Assembly (NCBI RefSeq): GCF_050947875.1 | Contig: NC_134572.1 | Location: 121,205,105-121,269,104 of the forward strand | Reading direction: 5' to 3' | Length of the DNA: 64,000 nt | Origin: Dermacentor variabilis | Lineage: Eukaryota; Arthropoda; Arachnida; Ixodida; Ixodidae | Shown: piece after piece, positions 12,021-24,759 of the stretch | How positions within the stretch are numbered: the stretch's first letter is position 1 | Layout: every line of letters begins with the position of its first letter | Notes under the pieces: model-generated | The model's database searches: none | Seen by the model: the letters and a program-made list of their open reading frames with translations, nothing else | What the model was told of the DNA's origin: nothing | Made by a program: the position numbers and the translations under genes

Positions 12021-12520
12021 GTCTAGCCGCCTACGTATTGGTGCTGTCATGGTCCTTTCCTTAATTTGGCATGTACCAAAATTGGCATGTAGCATAACAG
12101 TGTGTGACGAACATAAACGATCTGTCACGACATGTGTGTCACGAAATGAATGTCACGACATGTGTGTCACGTAGGTCATGAAACAACCGCCTACGTGTTG
12201 TTGCTCTCATACTCCTTTCGTTACCTTGGTAGGTAGCAAGATTGGCAGAGTATGACAAGAATGCATTTCGAATGTAAATCAGAGGGCATAACATTAATAT
12301 CATGACTGGTTTGTTATAAAGGTCATGAAATAGCCACCTGCATCTTCGTGCTCTCATGGTGTTTTTCGTAACTTTGTATGTACCACAATTTGCATAGTCT
12401 GACAACAGCGTATGACGAATATAAATTACCTGTCATGACATGCGTGTCATGTAGGTCTTGAAGCAGGCGCCTGCGTCTTTGTGCTCTTATGGTCACTTCG
12501 CTAACTCGGTAGTCTCCCCG
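12021..12520 (-). repeat. Tandem repeat of about 140-160 bases within copy C
   Basis: About 3.3 diverged units begin near 12,022, 12,186, 12,331 and 12,474. Each starts with a (G)CCGCCTACGT-like block and includes a TGGTCCTTTCGTTAC-like block, a GTACCAAAATTGGC-like block and a TGTCATGACATG palindrome. The corresponding place in the plus-oriented copy near 26.0-26.16 kb holds only about one unit. Confidence 0.75.
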
Positions 12521-12650
12521 CACACTGCTTCGCATAGCATCGATTCCAACAGGGCGTGGGATATTTTTTAACCCATTCCTGCATTTTTGGACGATTGTGA
12601 ACGCGTGGGGGCTGCGCTTCGACCGCCATGGAGTCATGTGTGCCGGCTTG

Positions 12651-12668
12651 CAGCAGCAGCAGCAGCAG
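12651..12668. repeat. (CAG)6 trinucleotide run
   Basis: Six CAG units; the matching site in the inverted copy near 25,837 holds a similar CTG run, so the run predates the split of the copies. Confidence 0.9.
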
Positions 12669-12783
12669 TCTAGGCAACAGAGGTGGGCAGCCGGCACTTG
12701 CCTAAGTCCGCCTCTCACTGTTTCGTGAGCGCGCAAACATGCAATGTGCGAGTGAAAGCGATTCCATGAGTGCCGCCATTACA

Positions 12784-13223
12784 ATAAATTAGGTTTAAAC
12801 AAATTCGTCTAGAAAACTGCATTCAATATGTTTAGGTACTGTTAAAGTGTTGATTATGCCTTCCATGTGTATTGTCTTTTTACCTTGCTCAATGTTCACA
12901 GTTTTTTTTTATTTCTGAGCGCACATTGTTTCTTTTGTTGCTGCTTGTCACAATATATATATGTCGATTTGCTTGTTTTGTTTACTCTGCGATATTTCTG
13001 GGTTCTTGTTTTGTTTTTATATATCTATAGAGACAATTTAGATTGTTAAATGATTATCTTATGTTAATTATTGTATATTGTAGCTGTTTCTCTACTTTTA
13101 TTATGACTGCGTGTTGAATTTAATCTAGGAGCAAAAGCCTCTGTCAGGCTGTATAGCCTTCTTGCTTTTGCTTCGATTTCTGTTGACGTACAGAAAGAAA
13201 GAAGTCAATAAAACAAAACAAAC
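12784..13223 (+). mobile_element. 3' fragment of a non-LTR element inserted in copy C
   Basis: Aligning copy C with the plus copy at 25.7 kb shows continuous sequence on both sides (an ATTACA...AAAACGG-like empty site) and about 440 extra bases here. The extra sequence is T-rich, has no coding capacity, and ends in CAATAAAACAAAACAAAC, which is a polyadenylation signal and an A-rich tail. That is the signature of a strongly 5'-truncated LINE 3' untranslated region. The clade is unknown. Confidence 0.55.
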
Positions 13224-14445
13224 ATGAAAAGGCGACGTGAACTTCTGTAGTCGGTTTCTAATGATGGAGTACTCCAAGTGTACAATTTGGTGAACGAATT
13301 AAGCTGCTGTCTCTAACGCAGTTCTAGCTGGAATTGAAATAAAGCGTTGTAGTTGTTTCGACAGTGCTCGCGCTGAAGTTTCTGAACACTGCAGAGAAAC
13401 AGGTCTGCTAGTTGCACGTTGTGTAGACAATATTCACACGCCAATATAGGCAGTCGACCACTGCTTAATGGCGAGAGTACGCACAGAACGCCTGTGGCGT
13501 ACGCTCGACGTCTGCTCCAGTTTCTACTTGTGTCAGCGCTGGCATGCGTCCACTGCGGACGCTATATGAAGCTCTCCCATAAGGTAAGTTTCATGATCAG
13601 ATGAATACTATTGAAGGACCCTGCTACTACTCTGCCACAGGCAACGAGCAGAGCGAGTGAACGAGCAGAGCGAAGAAAGAAAGAACAAACGTGGAGCACA
13701 GTAGGAGATGAAAGATGGCATTATCGATGAGAGCGCGCGAAGGAAAGTGGACGAGGAGGCTACAGTAAAAGCATGAGGAGGAAAGCGGAGGAGGGGGGTA
13801 TGACGAAAACGTGAGAACAAAAGCTTAGTGCCGCGAAGACGGACTCTGCGGGGTAGACCGCTACGATATGGCGCCAGATTAGCCCTCCTTCGCCTGTTGA
13901 ATGATGGCACGCGTCCAGCGCGTCCGCCGATACCACATGTGGAAACAAAGCGCCTTTGAGCAGAGGTCTGTATTCGGCTGCTGCTGTGAATCATGCCCAC
14001 GCCACACCCACGCGCTGCCTCTCGCGATCGCCAGATTCGCGAGGCAGTCGCGCTACACTTCCCTCCGTTTGTAATGCGCCACACGAGACGGATTGTCGGT
14101 GCAGCCAATATATCGCGAAATGAAAGCAGCTATAGAGATTAGCTGAAATTTCGCGTTAAGGAGTTTCGTAATCCTCGGTGACATTTTTGTTGTTTTTGCT
14201 GAATATAGTTTCTCATCGATATAAGGCTACCAATCATCTACATTTGCCCTATTCTAACAAAGAAATGTATTCGCAAATTGCGCACTTTTGTGCAGTTACA
14301 AGGCGCTTTTCACAAGACATCTCGTGTGATGGAGTTGGGTTATTCGCCAAAGAATGCGTACGCATAAAAAAAGCAACGTGTACCATACACGCCCTCCACT
14401 CAAGAACCTTTTCACCCGCACGATTGCATTATCCCGCATGCAAGC
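13224..14445 (-). repeat. Large repeat family, copy C, second part
   Basis: In reverse complement this contains three modules in order: an s2-like end (14,445-14,160), the GC-rich U module (14,110-13,640) and a T module (13,640-13,230). These match plus-strand sequence at 23,300-23,520, 23,560-24,000 and 25,310-25,700. A 166-codon frame on minus (13,608-14,108) is open across the U module. Confidence 0.75.
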
Positions 14446-15241
14446 AGTAGCCCTTATGGGTCCTTATGGGTAACCCTGCTCTCTACGCGTCTGCGCATGC
14501 GTGTCGTCCCAAGTCAGCGCTACATGGGATTCTGAAATTTCTCCAAAAGCGTAATATGGCGCAACGAGAACAAACAGCGGCCTAGGAACGTCTAGCTCAC
14601 GGCTTGATGCTCATAGGCACTGTAATTGTGGGTAGAATCGGCAAAATGTCTGACAATGGCATCAACGCGAGAGATGCAACTTGTAGCGAGATTGGAACTT
14701 ATGGCCTCGATGTGTTTAAGATACCGGTTGAAAGTTTCGCATTATTGCGACCGTCGCATTCGAAGGAGTTTTTCTACATTTCTACACGTAAAAAATATTT
14801 TTACATGTCTACTGTAAGGCCCTGTTTCTTTGTAGCATATGTTTAAAAAAATGAATGCAACTGAAACCGACGCCTGTAACGAACTGTGAGACAGTTTCGA
14901 CGTGCAGGTTAAAAAAAATAACTTTCTTTTTTTTTTGGAAACAATTGTGCATCCAAGCAATGCCTGCATTTCCGCTAATCCACACTTCGTGCATTGTCCC
15001 TGGTGATGACCAGTTAACAACATGAGAAAATTTCTTTCTACCGCGACATAACATGTCTCACCTGAGAAAAAGAATGTTCACCTTCTGCACAAAAAACGTA
15101 TTTTGATTGTTTTCTCTTGAGGGAAAAATGGCGTTATAAGAAAAGTTGCATATGCAAAAGGTAAAAAATATTCAGAACAAGCGCTTTCACTTATTGTCAA
15201 GTCGGGAAGGTGCGTTAAAACATCTGGTGATTGGTGGACAG

Positions 15242-16199
15242 CTTAAAAGGCACCTCATCAGGTCTGGCCATTTTGAACTAACAAGCGCAGAGCATACATT
15301 GCGCGATAACGATCGGGTCTGCAAAGTATTACAGCGCTACGAGCCGCGAAAAGATCTGAAATTTCGAATCCAACGCCGTTTTCTCTTCCCCTCGCGGCCG
15401 TCGCTTTCCAAGCCGTAGGATGACGTACACGTGCTAGTGCGCCTACGTACACGTGTTCGCTCTGTGACGTCGCTCGTGGTGACACGTGACTTCGATAATT
15501 ATTCAAAGCAACATTAGTATTTTGGGTAGTATGTTGCTTGAATAGACAACTTAAAGCTTAGAGAAATAATAAAGTACACAAACCGAATGCCAGCATGTTT
15601 TTGTTTTACTTCGCACCGCAGCAAGACAGATGCGCTTCCTTTTCGTCTACTTGTTCCCATATCGTGCAGTCGTGCGCGCATACACCGAAACTATCGTTTT
15701 CTACTGTGTTCCAGCGCGCGATAATGTTCTGTGATCCACTTGTGCCTGCGTTAGTATTCGATTAGCACTGAATTATACCACTAGTAAGATGTCCTCGTGC
15801 ATAGCGTGCGAAATCGTCCGCTGCGTGAAACGAGACGATACAAACAGCTCACGCGCGAAGCCGTCAGCGGCAGTTCACAGCGCCGCAAAAAAATCGAAGG
15901 GAAAAAAAATGAAGGCGGAGCCCACGACGTATGCGTCACACGATCCTCAAGGTCCGGTATGGGAGCACGCAGGAAAGAAATTTAGCGTGCGGAGGCTATA
16001 CGTGTCGAGTGGAGAGAGTGTCTGGCTCTGCAGTGGAACTCGCTCCCTGAAATCATAAGTTGGCGGCCCTAAACTATTTCTATCTCGGCTATTAATGAGC
16101 CGATTTGAATTACACAGCGGCGGAGCGCTCCGTAGAGGACACCTAACTTGCAGCTTGTAGCAAAAATTTGCTATAGGGCATGGTGAGCGGCCCTTTAAG
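15242..16199. mobile_element. TIR element (MITE-like) with CAG target duplication
   Basis: Imperfect terminal inverted repeats of about 45 bases start CTTAAAAGGCACCTCATCAG on the left and, complemented, CTTAAAGGGCCGCTCACCAT on the right. Both ends are flanked by CAG (15,239-15,241 and 16,200-16,202), consistent with a 3-bp target duplication. Alignment with the other hAT-like copies shows that the flanking sequence is continuous without it. An 89-codon frame (15,789-16,058, plus) inside is Lys/Ser-rich and looks like a repeat-borne frame rather than a transposase. Confidence 0.65.
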
Positions 16200-16257
16200 C
16201 AGTGAGCCCAGCAAAAGTTCGTCATATAAGAGGTATTTTCTTTTGTGAAGCATACTG

Positions 16258-16782
16258 TGTGTACACTCGATTCGCCTGCACCACCTGAACCAGTTCACGA
16301 TGTGCTGCACCCTGCCATTCGTTTCAGCGGTGCAGCAATATCGTCCACTGAACCACGACGTTGGTTTCAAAAGCTGCACGAAAGGCGCAGCGCTATTTCA
16401 TGATTTCGCTGCACCCACACTACGGTTGGTGCCGACTTCGTTCAGGCGTACAGGCGCAAAGCAGCGGCGCAGCAGACGACACTGCCAACGGGTGGAAGCG
16501 CCGTTAAAAGCCCGCTTACACACGTCTGATGTGTCTGCACGCAAGTGTGGTTTGTATTTGCGTCCCAGAAGCCGATCATACCTGAAGTTCCGGACCTCTC
16601 AAACTTGCCAACTCCGTGCACATTAGTCTGAAATAACGCCAGCAACACGTCTGCACGTTTCCATTTGTTTCGAGTGTCTCGTTGAGCCTGCACCCCAGTT
16701 ATCGAGCTGCACAATTTCTGGAGTTCTCGTGAACCTCCGTGAACTCGTTCACAGTGGTGCAGGCGGATCGGGCTGAACTGTA
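16258..16782. mobile_element. Foldback element with about 30-base inverted repeats
   Basis: The left arm CGCCTGCACCACCTGAACC near 16,270 and the right arm near 16,735-16,770 are inverted repeats over about 30 bases with a few mismatches. Comparison with the intact hAT-like copies near 54.6 kb shows about 525 extra bases here. No coding domain and no clear target duplication, so the superfamily is not assigned. Confidence 0.55.
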
Positions 16783-19260
16783 TAAGCACAATGTCATCCA
16801 GAACAAGTGAATGCAAGGTCAACATATCTAGAAAGTGTCACGGGCGTTGGTGCTGGCATGGCAATTTTAGACGAATTCAGTTACTCTTTTCTCAATGGAA
16901 AAGTATCTCCTAGAAACCGCGGCATAGCAAAATAGAAAAGAATTTTGACTACTACGCAACAGCAAGGCTCTGTATATTCCTGAAGAAAGAAATATACAAA
17001 CACACTGAATATAAACGGTTTTAAATATAGGACCAATTTATTTTTTAAGTATGTCGGCTGAAGACACGGAGGCTGAAGAGCAGAAAACTTACAAAATGTT
17101 TTGTATTGCTCTAACTTCCAACTTCTTTGTTTTCGTGCTCTCAGCCCGTAGTATGAAAACGACAGAATGTCAACCACTTTAGCAACGAAGAAAGTAGCGA
17201 AACGTCTTTTTAATTTTGTGGTTTCGGTTTCCAAGCCGATGACGCCGGCAGTGCCGACAAGAAACGACCACAACGCCGCCGCCGGTCGGAACGGACACGG
17301 CGCCGACCTCCATAGTCGCGGACAACTTTCTGTGGCAATGAAGGAACAAGGTACGGAGGCCAAGCGCGCACAAGTGAGAGTGATTCTGAAAACAGCGCCA
17401 TGCTTTCATCCACGGTAGTTTAAGCTGGGGAAGAGAAAACATAAACGCCTTATTAGCAACTGTTAAATAAGATAAAAGACTACTGAATGCGAAACGCGAA
17501 ACCGTCGCACGTGAAGCCGGGTCGATTCAGCATCTGTTCCGAGCGACCAAAATCACTGTCAAACGCTGGCGGAGTGCTCGGCGCCGTAACACACTTGCAG
17601 CAGCCACGCGCCCGTAGCCTTCCCTTCATTGCCACAAAAAGTTTCCCACGAGTATAGCTGCCACACGATGTCACAAAGGCTTCTTTCTGCATCCGTTAGC
17701 AGCGAACACTTGAATAGCCCCGTTTTAGGCGTGCATTTCCTGCACGTTAAGTTGTTAGAATAAAAAATATAAAGCAATATGAATAAGGGAACTTCAAAGC
17801 TAAATGTACATACTGAACTTGCCCGAAAAACTATTTGGATACATTGCAGAACTTGCAAATAGCTAGAAAAGGCATGGAGGCTTTTTAAAGTTAAGTACAT
17901 TAGTAGAACGAGAAAGCTCGCCCCATTGTCGGTCATGCCGTCCACACATATGTCCCTCTAGGCACGGTAACGTTTAAAAAGAGCAACAATCTCAACTTTC
18001 TGCACCTATGAATAAAAGTTGCATAGTACCGTTTACTCATCTAACTTTTTACAAAAGGGCGAATTCTCACAAATTTGCGCACCTCTAAGGGAGAAATAAG
18101 TCTGTAACCTTTATTCAAGTAACGTTTATTAAAGGGGCATATTCTCACAGCTTTTTGCACCTATTAACGAGAAGCTATGTATTAACACTTAAGATTATTA
18201 CACGTAGGTTTTTGTATTGTAACCTATCGTAAAGGCATGCAGCCTTGCAACTATTCACCCGCGCATCCATCTGCGCATGGTCAAGAATATAGCACAACTC
18301 ACTTTTCGGTCATCCGTGAAATTTCACCTCATTGCACTAACATAGGTCACTCAGCAGCACTTTATAAAAATTTTGTTTCAAAAACTGGGTTCAATTTCAA
18401 AAAAATTCAGTTACCCCCTTCCCCCCCAACCCCAAGTTCAGGAAGATACTCTCTTCTGAAAATATAGGCATTGAAGGCACATAGTAGCCACATCTACACT
18501 GTGTTAAAACTGCACTTTTGTCACGATAAAGATGCTGATATAACTAAGCATTGAAAGTAGGACTATGCGCCGCGAAATCGCATATCAGAAAAGAGTATCC
18601 TTTCGACGTAGGTAATGGAATGTTATTGAACTTGAGCCAATCTTCTCAAATAGTTTTTTTTTTTTTTTGAAAGCGTTGCTCAATGGGTCATGCTAGTGCC
18701 TGCAGTGGAGTTAATAGATGGCCGAAGAAGCCATGAACAAAATTTATGGGCATGCCAAGGAGGAGGCGCTCGGGAAAACGTGTAAGTCTCAATGCCTATA
18801 CGAAAGAATACAAAAGAAAAGGTTCATAAAAGACTCGAGGACCTTTTATGCAACTCTTAAGAAAAATGACAACTCTTATAAGCAACTCTTAAGAAAAAAG
18901 TGACACGTTATTGCTGTAAAGCTTCATAGCGCCGACAGAAATCAGAATTTGCGGGAAAGACAATACAATATTTTAAAAAGAGAATATTACTAATTATCTT
19001 TTCTTTCATTTCTTTAGGGGACATTTCATTCGTGACAGCCAGTACTGAAAGCATACCAATTTTCGATAAATGGTGCCTGGCACGATGTTCCAGAAATTGA
19101 GAGTCATAATCTGCAATGAAGTACGTTGCTATTTCAGTTATTGTTTCTGTAGGCTCAGCATCAACATTCTGTACATATACATGTCAACTGGAATAGCAAC
19201 TTACTTTGTGGCATATTTCCAGTATGCGTTTTTTAGACTATACTGTGGCAGAATGCTTCC

Positions 19261-19411
19261 TTGTAGGAAAAATCAGTCAAAAAACACAAAGGACAAGAGG
19301 AGAAGTTCACACTACGACTGGTGTGGTGTGAACTTCTCCTCTTGTCCTTTGTGTTTTTTGACTGGTTTTTCCGTCAAGTATGTACCAACTGGCGCGGATT
19401 TGAACCCTTCT
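19261..19411. mobile_element. Penelope-derived palindromic insertion
   Basis: 151 bases flanked by the 11-bp direct repeat AGAATGCTTCC (19,250-19,260 and 19,412-19,422). The collinear copy at 46.21 kb has a single AGAATGCTTC and no insert, so this is a true insertion. Inside are two 39-base arms (19,274-19,312 and 19,326-19,364) that are perfect inverted repeats around a 13-base loop. The arms share GGACAAGAG and the loop shares TACGACTGG with the Penelope leader near 7.68 kb, which is why I assign it to that class. Confidence 0.75.
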
Positions 19412-21066
19412 AGAATGCTTCCAGCAACCGGATATGGGGTATTGAATAACCAGCCCTGCCATTAAACACAATTCGTAATTTACACGATAATATGTCAGAT
19501 ATTGGTAAAGTTCTACTAACGATTATTGTGGAAATTATGTTGCGATAGCTATAAAACTTGTTTAGCAGAAATCAACATTTCAACTTAATTTCTTTATTTT
19601 TGATATTAGAGGTTCGTCCAAAACACAGCGTGCAACTAACCTTTCCCAACATGCTTTTTTTTCAGCCCAGGTCATTTACATAGGCAGCTTGCAGCAATTA
19701 GTATAGAAGGCACGAAGGATAAAAAAGATGTACATTTGGAATAATGCTTGGACAGACTTGGTAAATTTAGGAATAAGTGTGCAAAAGAATATTAAGTAAA
19801 ATACAGTGTGCTGCTTATCTAGAATTAAATGCATTCTATAGAGCTTGGACCTGCAACATATTTGTTTGCGATGGACCACGCTGAAAGTTTTCTTCAAGCA
19901 GTATAATGCCGTTGTCACGTTAAAATGAGATTTCTGATAATCATATTTAGCAGAAGTGCAAAGCACATCTGAAAAGGTGGCACGTTTTAGAATGACTACG
20001 CATTTCTGCATGCAACATTACCTGTTTCAAGCATAAATTTGTGGAGGTATGAGGGGGCAAAACCGACATATTGGAAATTATGTGTATAGGAGCTGTGAGA
20101 AGAGAAGCTGACAAAAAGTATTTAGTGAAAATGTCACGATTGCTTTATTTGCGTGTACAAATTAATGTAACTCAAAATTTTCCCTTTACAAGCAAAAATA
20201 CACGTTTCCTAGCTCTATTTCTTTTTCTTCACGGCCATGAAGCAATAATTGAAAGGCCTTCGAGCACAGCATTTCATCACAGCACACATTTCTACAGCAG
20301 CACCAGGAAAGATGCGAATAGTCTCAAATGTTGAAGGTTGCCATGCAATATTTCTAAAGATGAATGCGTATAAGTTTGGGATTATCAAAAGGAAGACGAT
20401 GCCATCCTTGTTGCGAGCACAATCATATCTGTTTTCTGTCAGAATGTCAGTCGCCAATTCTTTGGTCTCCTGGCTGGGCAGTGGTGCTTACAAGGGCACA
20501 TTAGTAATCTCACAATCTTGTAGTTACTTCTTCAGGTCTCAGTGCAAATAGCTATTAACATGCAACTGAACAGGCATAAAATAAACTACAAACAGATAAA
20601 AGCTACCACAGAACAGGTAAATTTCAGTATGCTCTTTTGTGTAGGAAACTTGAGTAACAATAAAAAGTCTTGAATAAAGAAGTGAACGCAAATCAATTCC
20701 CAAGTCAGTTCTTAATCCTCTACAGTAGAAAAGGTTACACCGCAAAAGTGTGACAGTTCGACAGTAAAAACGCAATCTAAAGTGATTACAAACTAAACTA
20801 GCGGAATTATAGTTCTATAATTTACGGTGGTTCAGAATTAATTTGTAAATTCTAATTATATCAGCACAGAATGCCTGTTCCGTGCATAAAGTTTAATGAC
20901 GTGCATACGCATAAAAGTGCAAGATATACTCGAGCGTTAAGAATAACCAACATGGTGAATGATAGAGATAGAAGAAACCAGTGTTCATAAAGCGAGAATG
21001 TAGGTCGCTTCAATAAAAATGAGCAGCGTATGGGTGAGCATGAATTGACAGAAAAATGTATGGTGG

Positions 21067-21296
<230 letters not shown>

Positions 21297-24200
21297 GCCA
21301 TGTCTGCAAGCAAGTAGATAATTCAACAGGAAGCATTGCTTACCCAGGTCGCATGTATTGCTGCCTTCGGCATTCGTCACAGCTGTCAACGTAAGAGATG
21401 CTCACCACTCTAACGTAAGGAAAGGAATGTTCCCATTGTCCATCGGATATTCGTCTCGTTGCAGCGACCACGCAGCGCAGCAAACTTGACCATAGACCAC
21501 GGCGGCACGCCTTCTTTTCACTGGCTCGCGCACTTTCAGCAGTTCTTTCGGTAACTGCATCTCGCGTCACGAGAGACTCAGACACACAAGACGTTCGGTA
21601 AGCACACGTCACCAAATAGGAGCGCGTTAAAGCGTTGTCGAAACGATGAAATAAAGCTCGACACAACCGTTACAAATAGACCACATCGAAGATACTCTTC
21701 CCGTCATGCTTCTCGAGAGCTACGCAATGTGGAGGTGATGTGACAGCGTTCTTGTGTGGCTGAAGCTTAAGCGTGTTTGATTATGCAATGCATCTGTACG
21801 AGCGCAGCAAAACTTAATCAAGCTACAGTTCCCTCAAAGTGTCGCATAACCATGTATCAAGATTCTAATATTTCATATTTTAATGATCTTGCTGTTTGTT
21901 TTATTTGTGTACGTTCTCTCTACTCATCTGGGCGGCCGCCATTGTGACCAGATACCGTGAGCGCCCGTAAATCTCTATGAGACCGTACTGGAGCGGTTGT
22001 AACCTGTTGTCATGTGAACGCAGCGGCGTCTTTCTCGCGTGTTAGTGAGCGGGCAAAAGTGATGCTTGTCTGGCCTTCTCAAGGGAACCCAGCATTTGCT
22101 GCAATTCAGGAGAAAAAAAACTCCCTCTTATACGTTCAAAATGCCAAAACATAAAAATACACGGCGGCATATTACATTCAGTTGCAGTGTACAGTAAGTC
22201 TTATTACTAAGAATTTTTCCCGCCCCAGAGAAATGTTATTCGACCTGCTCGACGCTTGCATTCTGTCGGTCGTAGAGCTTTTACATTATTCCAGCGTGCA
22301 CCCATGTGCGCCGTTCAGTATGCGCCCGCTGTCCCAGTAGATGAAGCAAACGGGACAAAATGAAATCATTGATCTGCAAGGAAATAAAAAAAAATTGGAA
22401 ACAAATGTATATGCGATCACCATAATGGAACACCATTCATGCACCTCCATAATGCGTCACCATCACCATTCAATCACAATTATGGAAAGTACGTTTTATA
22501 CCAGAACCTAAAATTCCTGCAGTGGTAGCGGGGGGCTTGAGCATGCGCTCTTGCACGGACTAAAATTTTTGACATTGCGTAAGCAAACCATCCCGAGTAG
22601 TACCAATAAAATCTTAACTTGATGCAACCTGCCTCTGTACCCCGGCCGCACACCATACTTTACGGGTTAGTTCCTGCTAAAAAAACCATATCCGGATCGC
22701 AGTACGTTACAATAATAAGTAAATTTGTAATCCCTAGAATGAGTCCCCTGACGGAATAATTAAATTATATTATCATTTACGTTCTAAAGGCTACCAGACA
22801 TTTGGCGTTGCAATATCCTTTAATATAGCTGTTTCGACATATGTAACCTCTAGCCGGGACGTGAATTAACGAAAAATCTAAGATGTTCTTTTAGTAATGT
22901 AGTAATCTTTATGTTATAGGTTACTTGTATTAAAAGAAATTTTATACGTTACAGTGAAAAGATTCTATACTAAAGCCCATATGCGCAACGAAGTGATGAA
23001 TTCGATGCTGGCAATGACGTGAAACGCCCAGACATAAGAAGAGTTTTTGAGGCATTCAAGATGTGTGCCTTCTCTTTAGCTCTATTAACAAGCAAATGAT
23101 ACATACACACACACAAATATACATGTTCGCCAGGCAGCAGAACAAACGTTGGGCGGCAAACGTGTGCGATGGATGAATAAGGGGTGGCACTGGCACTGCG
23201 AAAAATACGGCTACCACACGCTCTTCGCAAACAAAACCTGTCTGTTGATGTACGCGCAGAGGGTGCGTAGGAGCCGCCCGGAGCTCCCATCATGGCTAAT
23301 GTTCGAACGAAAATGCAATCATGCGGGCGAAATGGTTCTTGAGTGGAGGACGTGTTCGGTGCACGTTGCAGTTTTATGCGTTCGCATTCTTTGGCAAGTA
23401 ACCCAACTCCGACATGCGATAAGTCGTGGGAAAAATGCCTTGTACTTCCCCCAAAACTGCGTAATTTGTATATAGATTTTTTTCGTTAACATAGTGTAAA
23501 TGTAAACGATTGGTAGCTTTATAAATGATGAGAAACTATTTCCACAGCAACAACAACAAAAATCACTCACGATTACAGTACTCCCTAATGCAATGTTTGA
23601 GCGCAACTCTATAAATGTTTTAATTTCCGGATAACTCGGCGGACGCGGGCAACCTGCCTTGCGCGGCACATTACACACGGAGTTAACTGTGGCGCGACTG
23701 CCTCGCAAATCGGGAGATCGCGAGAGGCTGGGGACAGGTGAAGCGTGGGCGCAATTCACTGCAGCCGCCGCGTACAGACGTCTGCTCAAAGGCGCTTTGT
23801 TTCCACATATGGTATCGGTGAACGAGCTCGACGCATGCCAACGCTGAACAGACGAAGGCAAGCTATTATGGCGCCATCTCGTAGCGGTCGTCGGCGCAGA
23901 GCCCCGTCTTACGCGGCACCAAGATTCGCTCTCACGCTGTGACCATGCCCTGCTCCCCCGCTTTCCACCTCATGCTTTCACTGATGCCTGCTCATTCATT
24001 TTGCTCCTCGCACTCCCTTGGGTGTCGCCGTCTTTCAACTACCGCTGCACTCCACATTCGTACTTCGCTCTGCTCGTTCACTCGGTTACGAGTGACGCAG
24101 AGGGACGACGTTGCTCAACGCAGGAACAGGCGCCTAAGACCTGCTCTCTAAAACACCGCAACAGGCACAAACACAAAACACCCAAGATCGACGGTTGTCT

Positions 24201-24759
24201 ACCGTATTTTGAATACAAGATCAATGTCAACCCCTAATAATTTGTCTACATGCCCTTAATTCCGCGTATCCCAAGCACGACAGTACTGGGCACCTGAATA
24301 ACGATGATCTTTAACTCAGTTCAGTTTAATTTATTACCTTAAGAGTCCTCCGTAGAGGCATTATACATATGTGGTAGGTATTTATAAAACAGTGAAAGCT
24401 CCTTTTAGCTTGAGCGCTTAGACACTGACAATGAGAAAAGGTGGCAGAAACCTACTCACTTTAAAGAGATACTGAAATAAATTTTTGCCGTCAAGGTTTT
24501 AAGCCCTGAATGAAAGCTTGGATGCTGAAATTGGTTGACACCTAGTTTTCACGCAGAAACTGTTGGCAATTGTTGGCAAGATATCACGTCTACCGGCCAC
24601 GCGGTGGACTAGAGGAAGTTACGTCTCCGTGACGTTGTCCTACGGCATAGCGGCACGCAAGTCATTGCCCGCGTTTTTCCACCCGCTTAGAGGCCAGTGA
24701 ATGAACTCATAACAGCCCAGTTGCTCTTGGCCGTGTACTTGTTTTCGCAGGAGGAGCTT

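Larger units (their letters stand above)
11160..12783 (-). repeat. Large repeat family, copy C, first part
   Basis: This stretch is the reverse complement, with divergence, of modules found on plus at 22,980-23,300 and 28,492-28,920 and near 25,740-26,160. The segment at 11,640-12,000 matches the complement of 28,500-28,900 over several hundred bases. The 12,500-12,780 part matches 25,740-26,010, including a CAG/CTG run. I do not recognise the family by name. Some frames are open but different frames are open in different copies, so I do not call a protein. Confidence 0.75.
14475..17314 (+). mobile_element. hAT-like non-autonomous element, damaged third copy
   Basis: The flanks 14,475-15,238 and 16,790-17,314 align with 52,490-54,550 and 54,640-55,156 of the intact copies. 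The left about 210 bases, including the left terminal repeat, are missing where it abuts copy C. The right end still shows a CGCCGACCTCCATA relative of the terminal repeat. It lacks the RTE-like insertion seen in the other two copies, giving an empty site at about 15,145, but it carries two other inserted elements (15,242-16,199 and about 16,258-16,782). No transposase is visible. Confidence 0.7.

Noticed and set aside
17322..17640. Short inverted repeat (TTTCTGTGGCAATGAAGG with its complement near 17,620) as a mobile element
   Set aside because: The arms are about 25 bases and the ends are not defined by any empty site or target duplication, so I do not call an element.
18718..18903. MAEEAM-initiated 61-codon frame as a gene
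   Set aside because: The matching copy at 45,659 keeps the first 30 or so codons but then has two stops and a diverging frame; there is no domain and the conservation is at DNA level.
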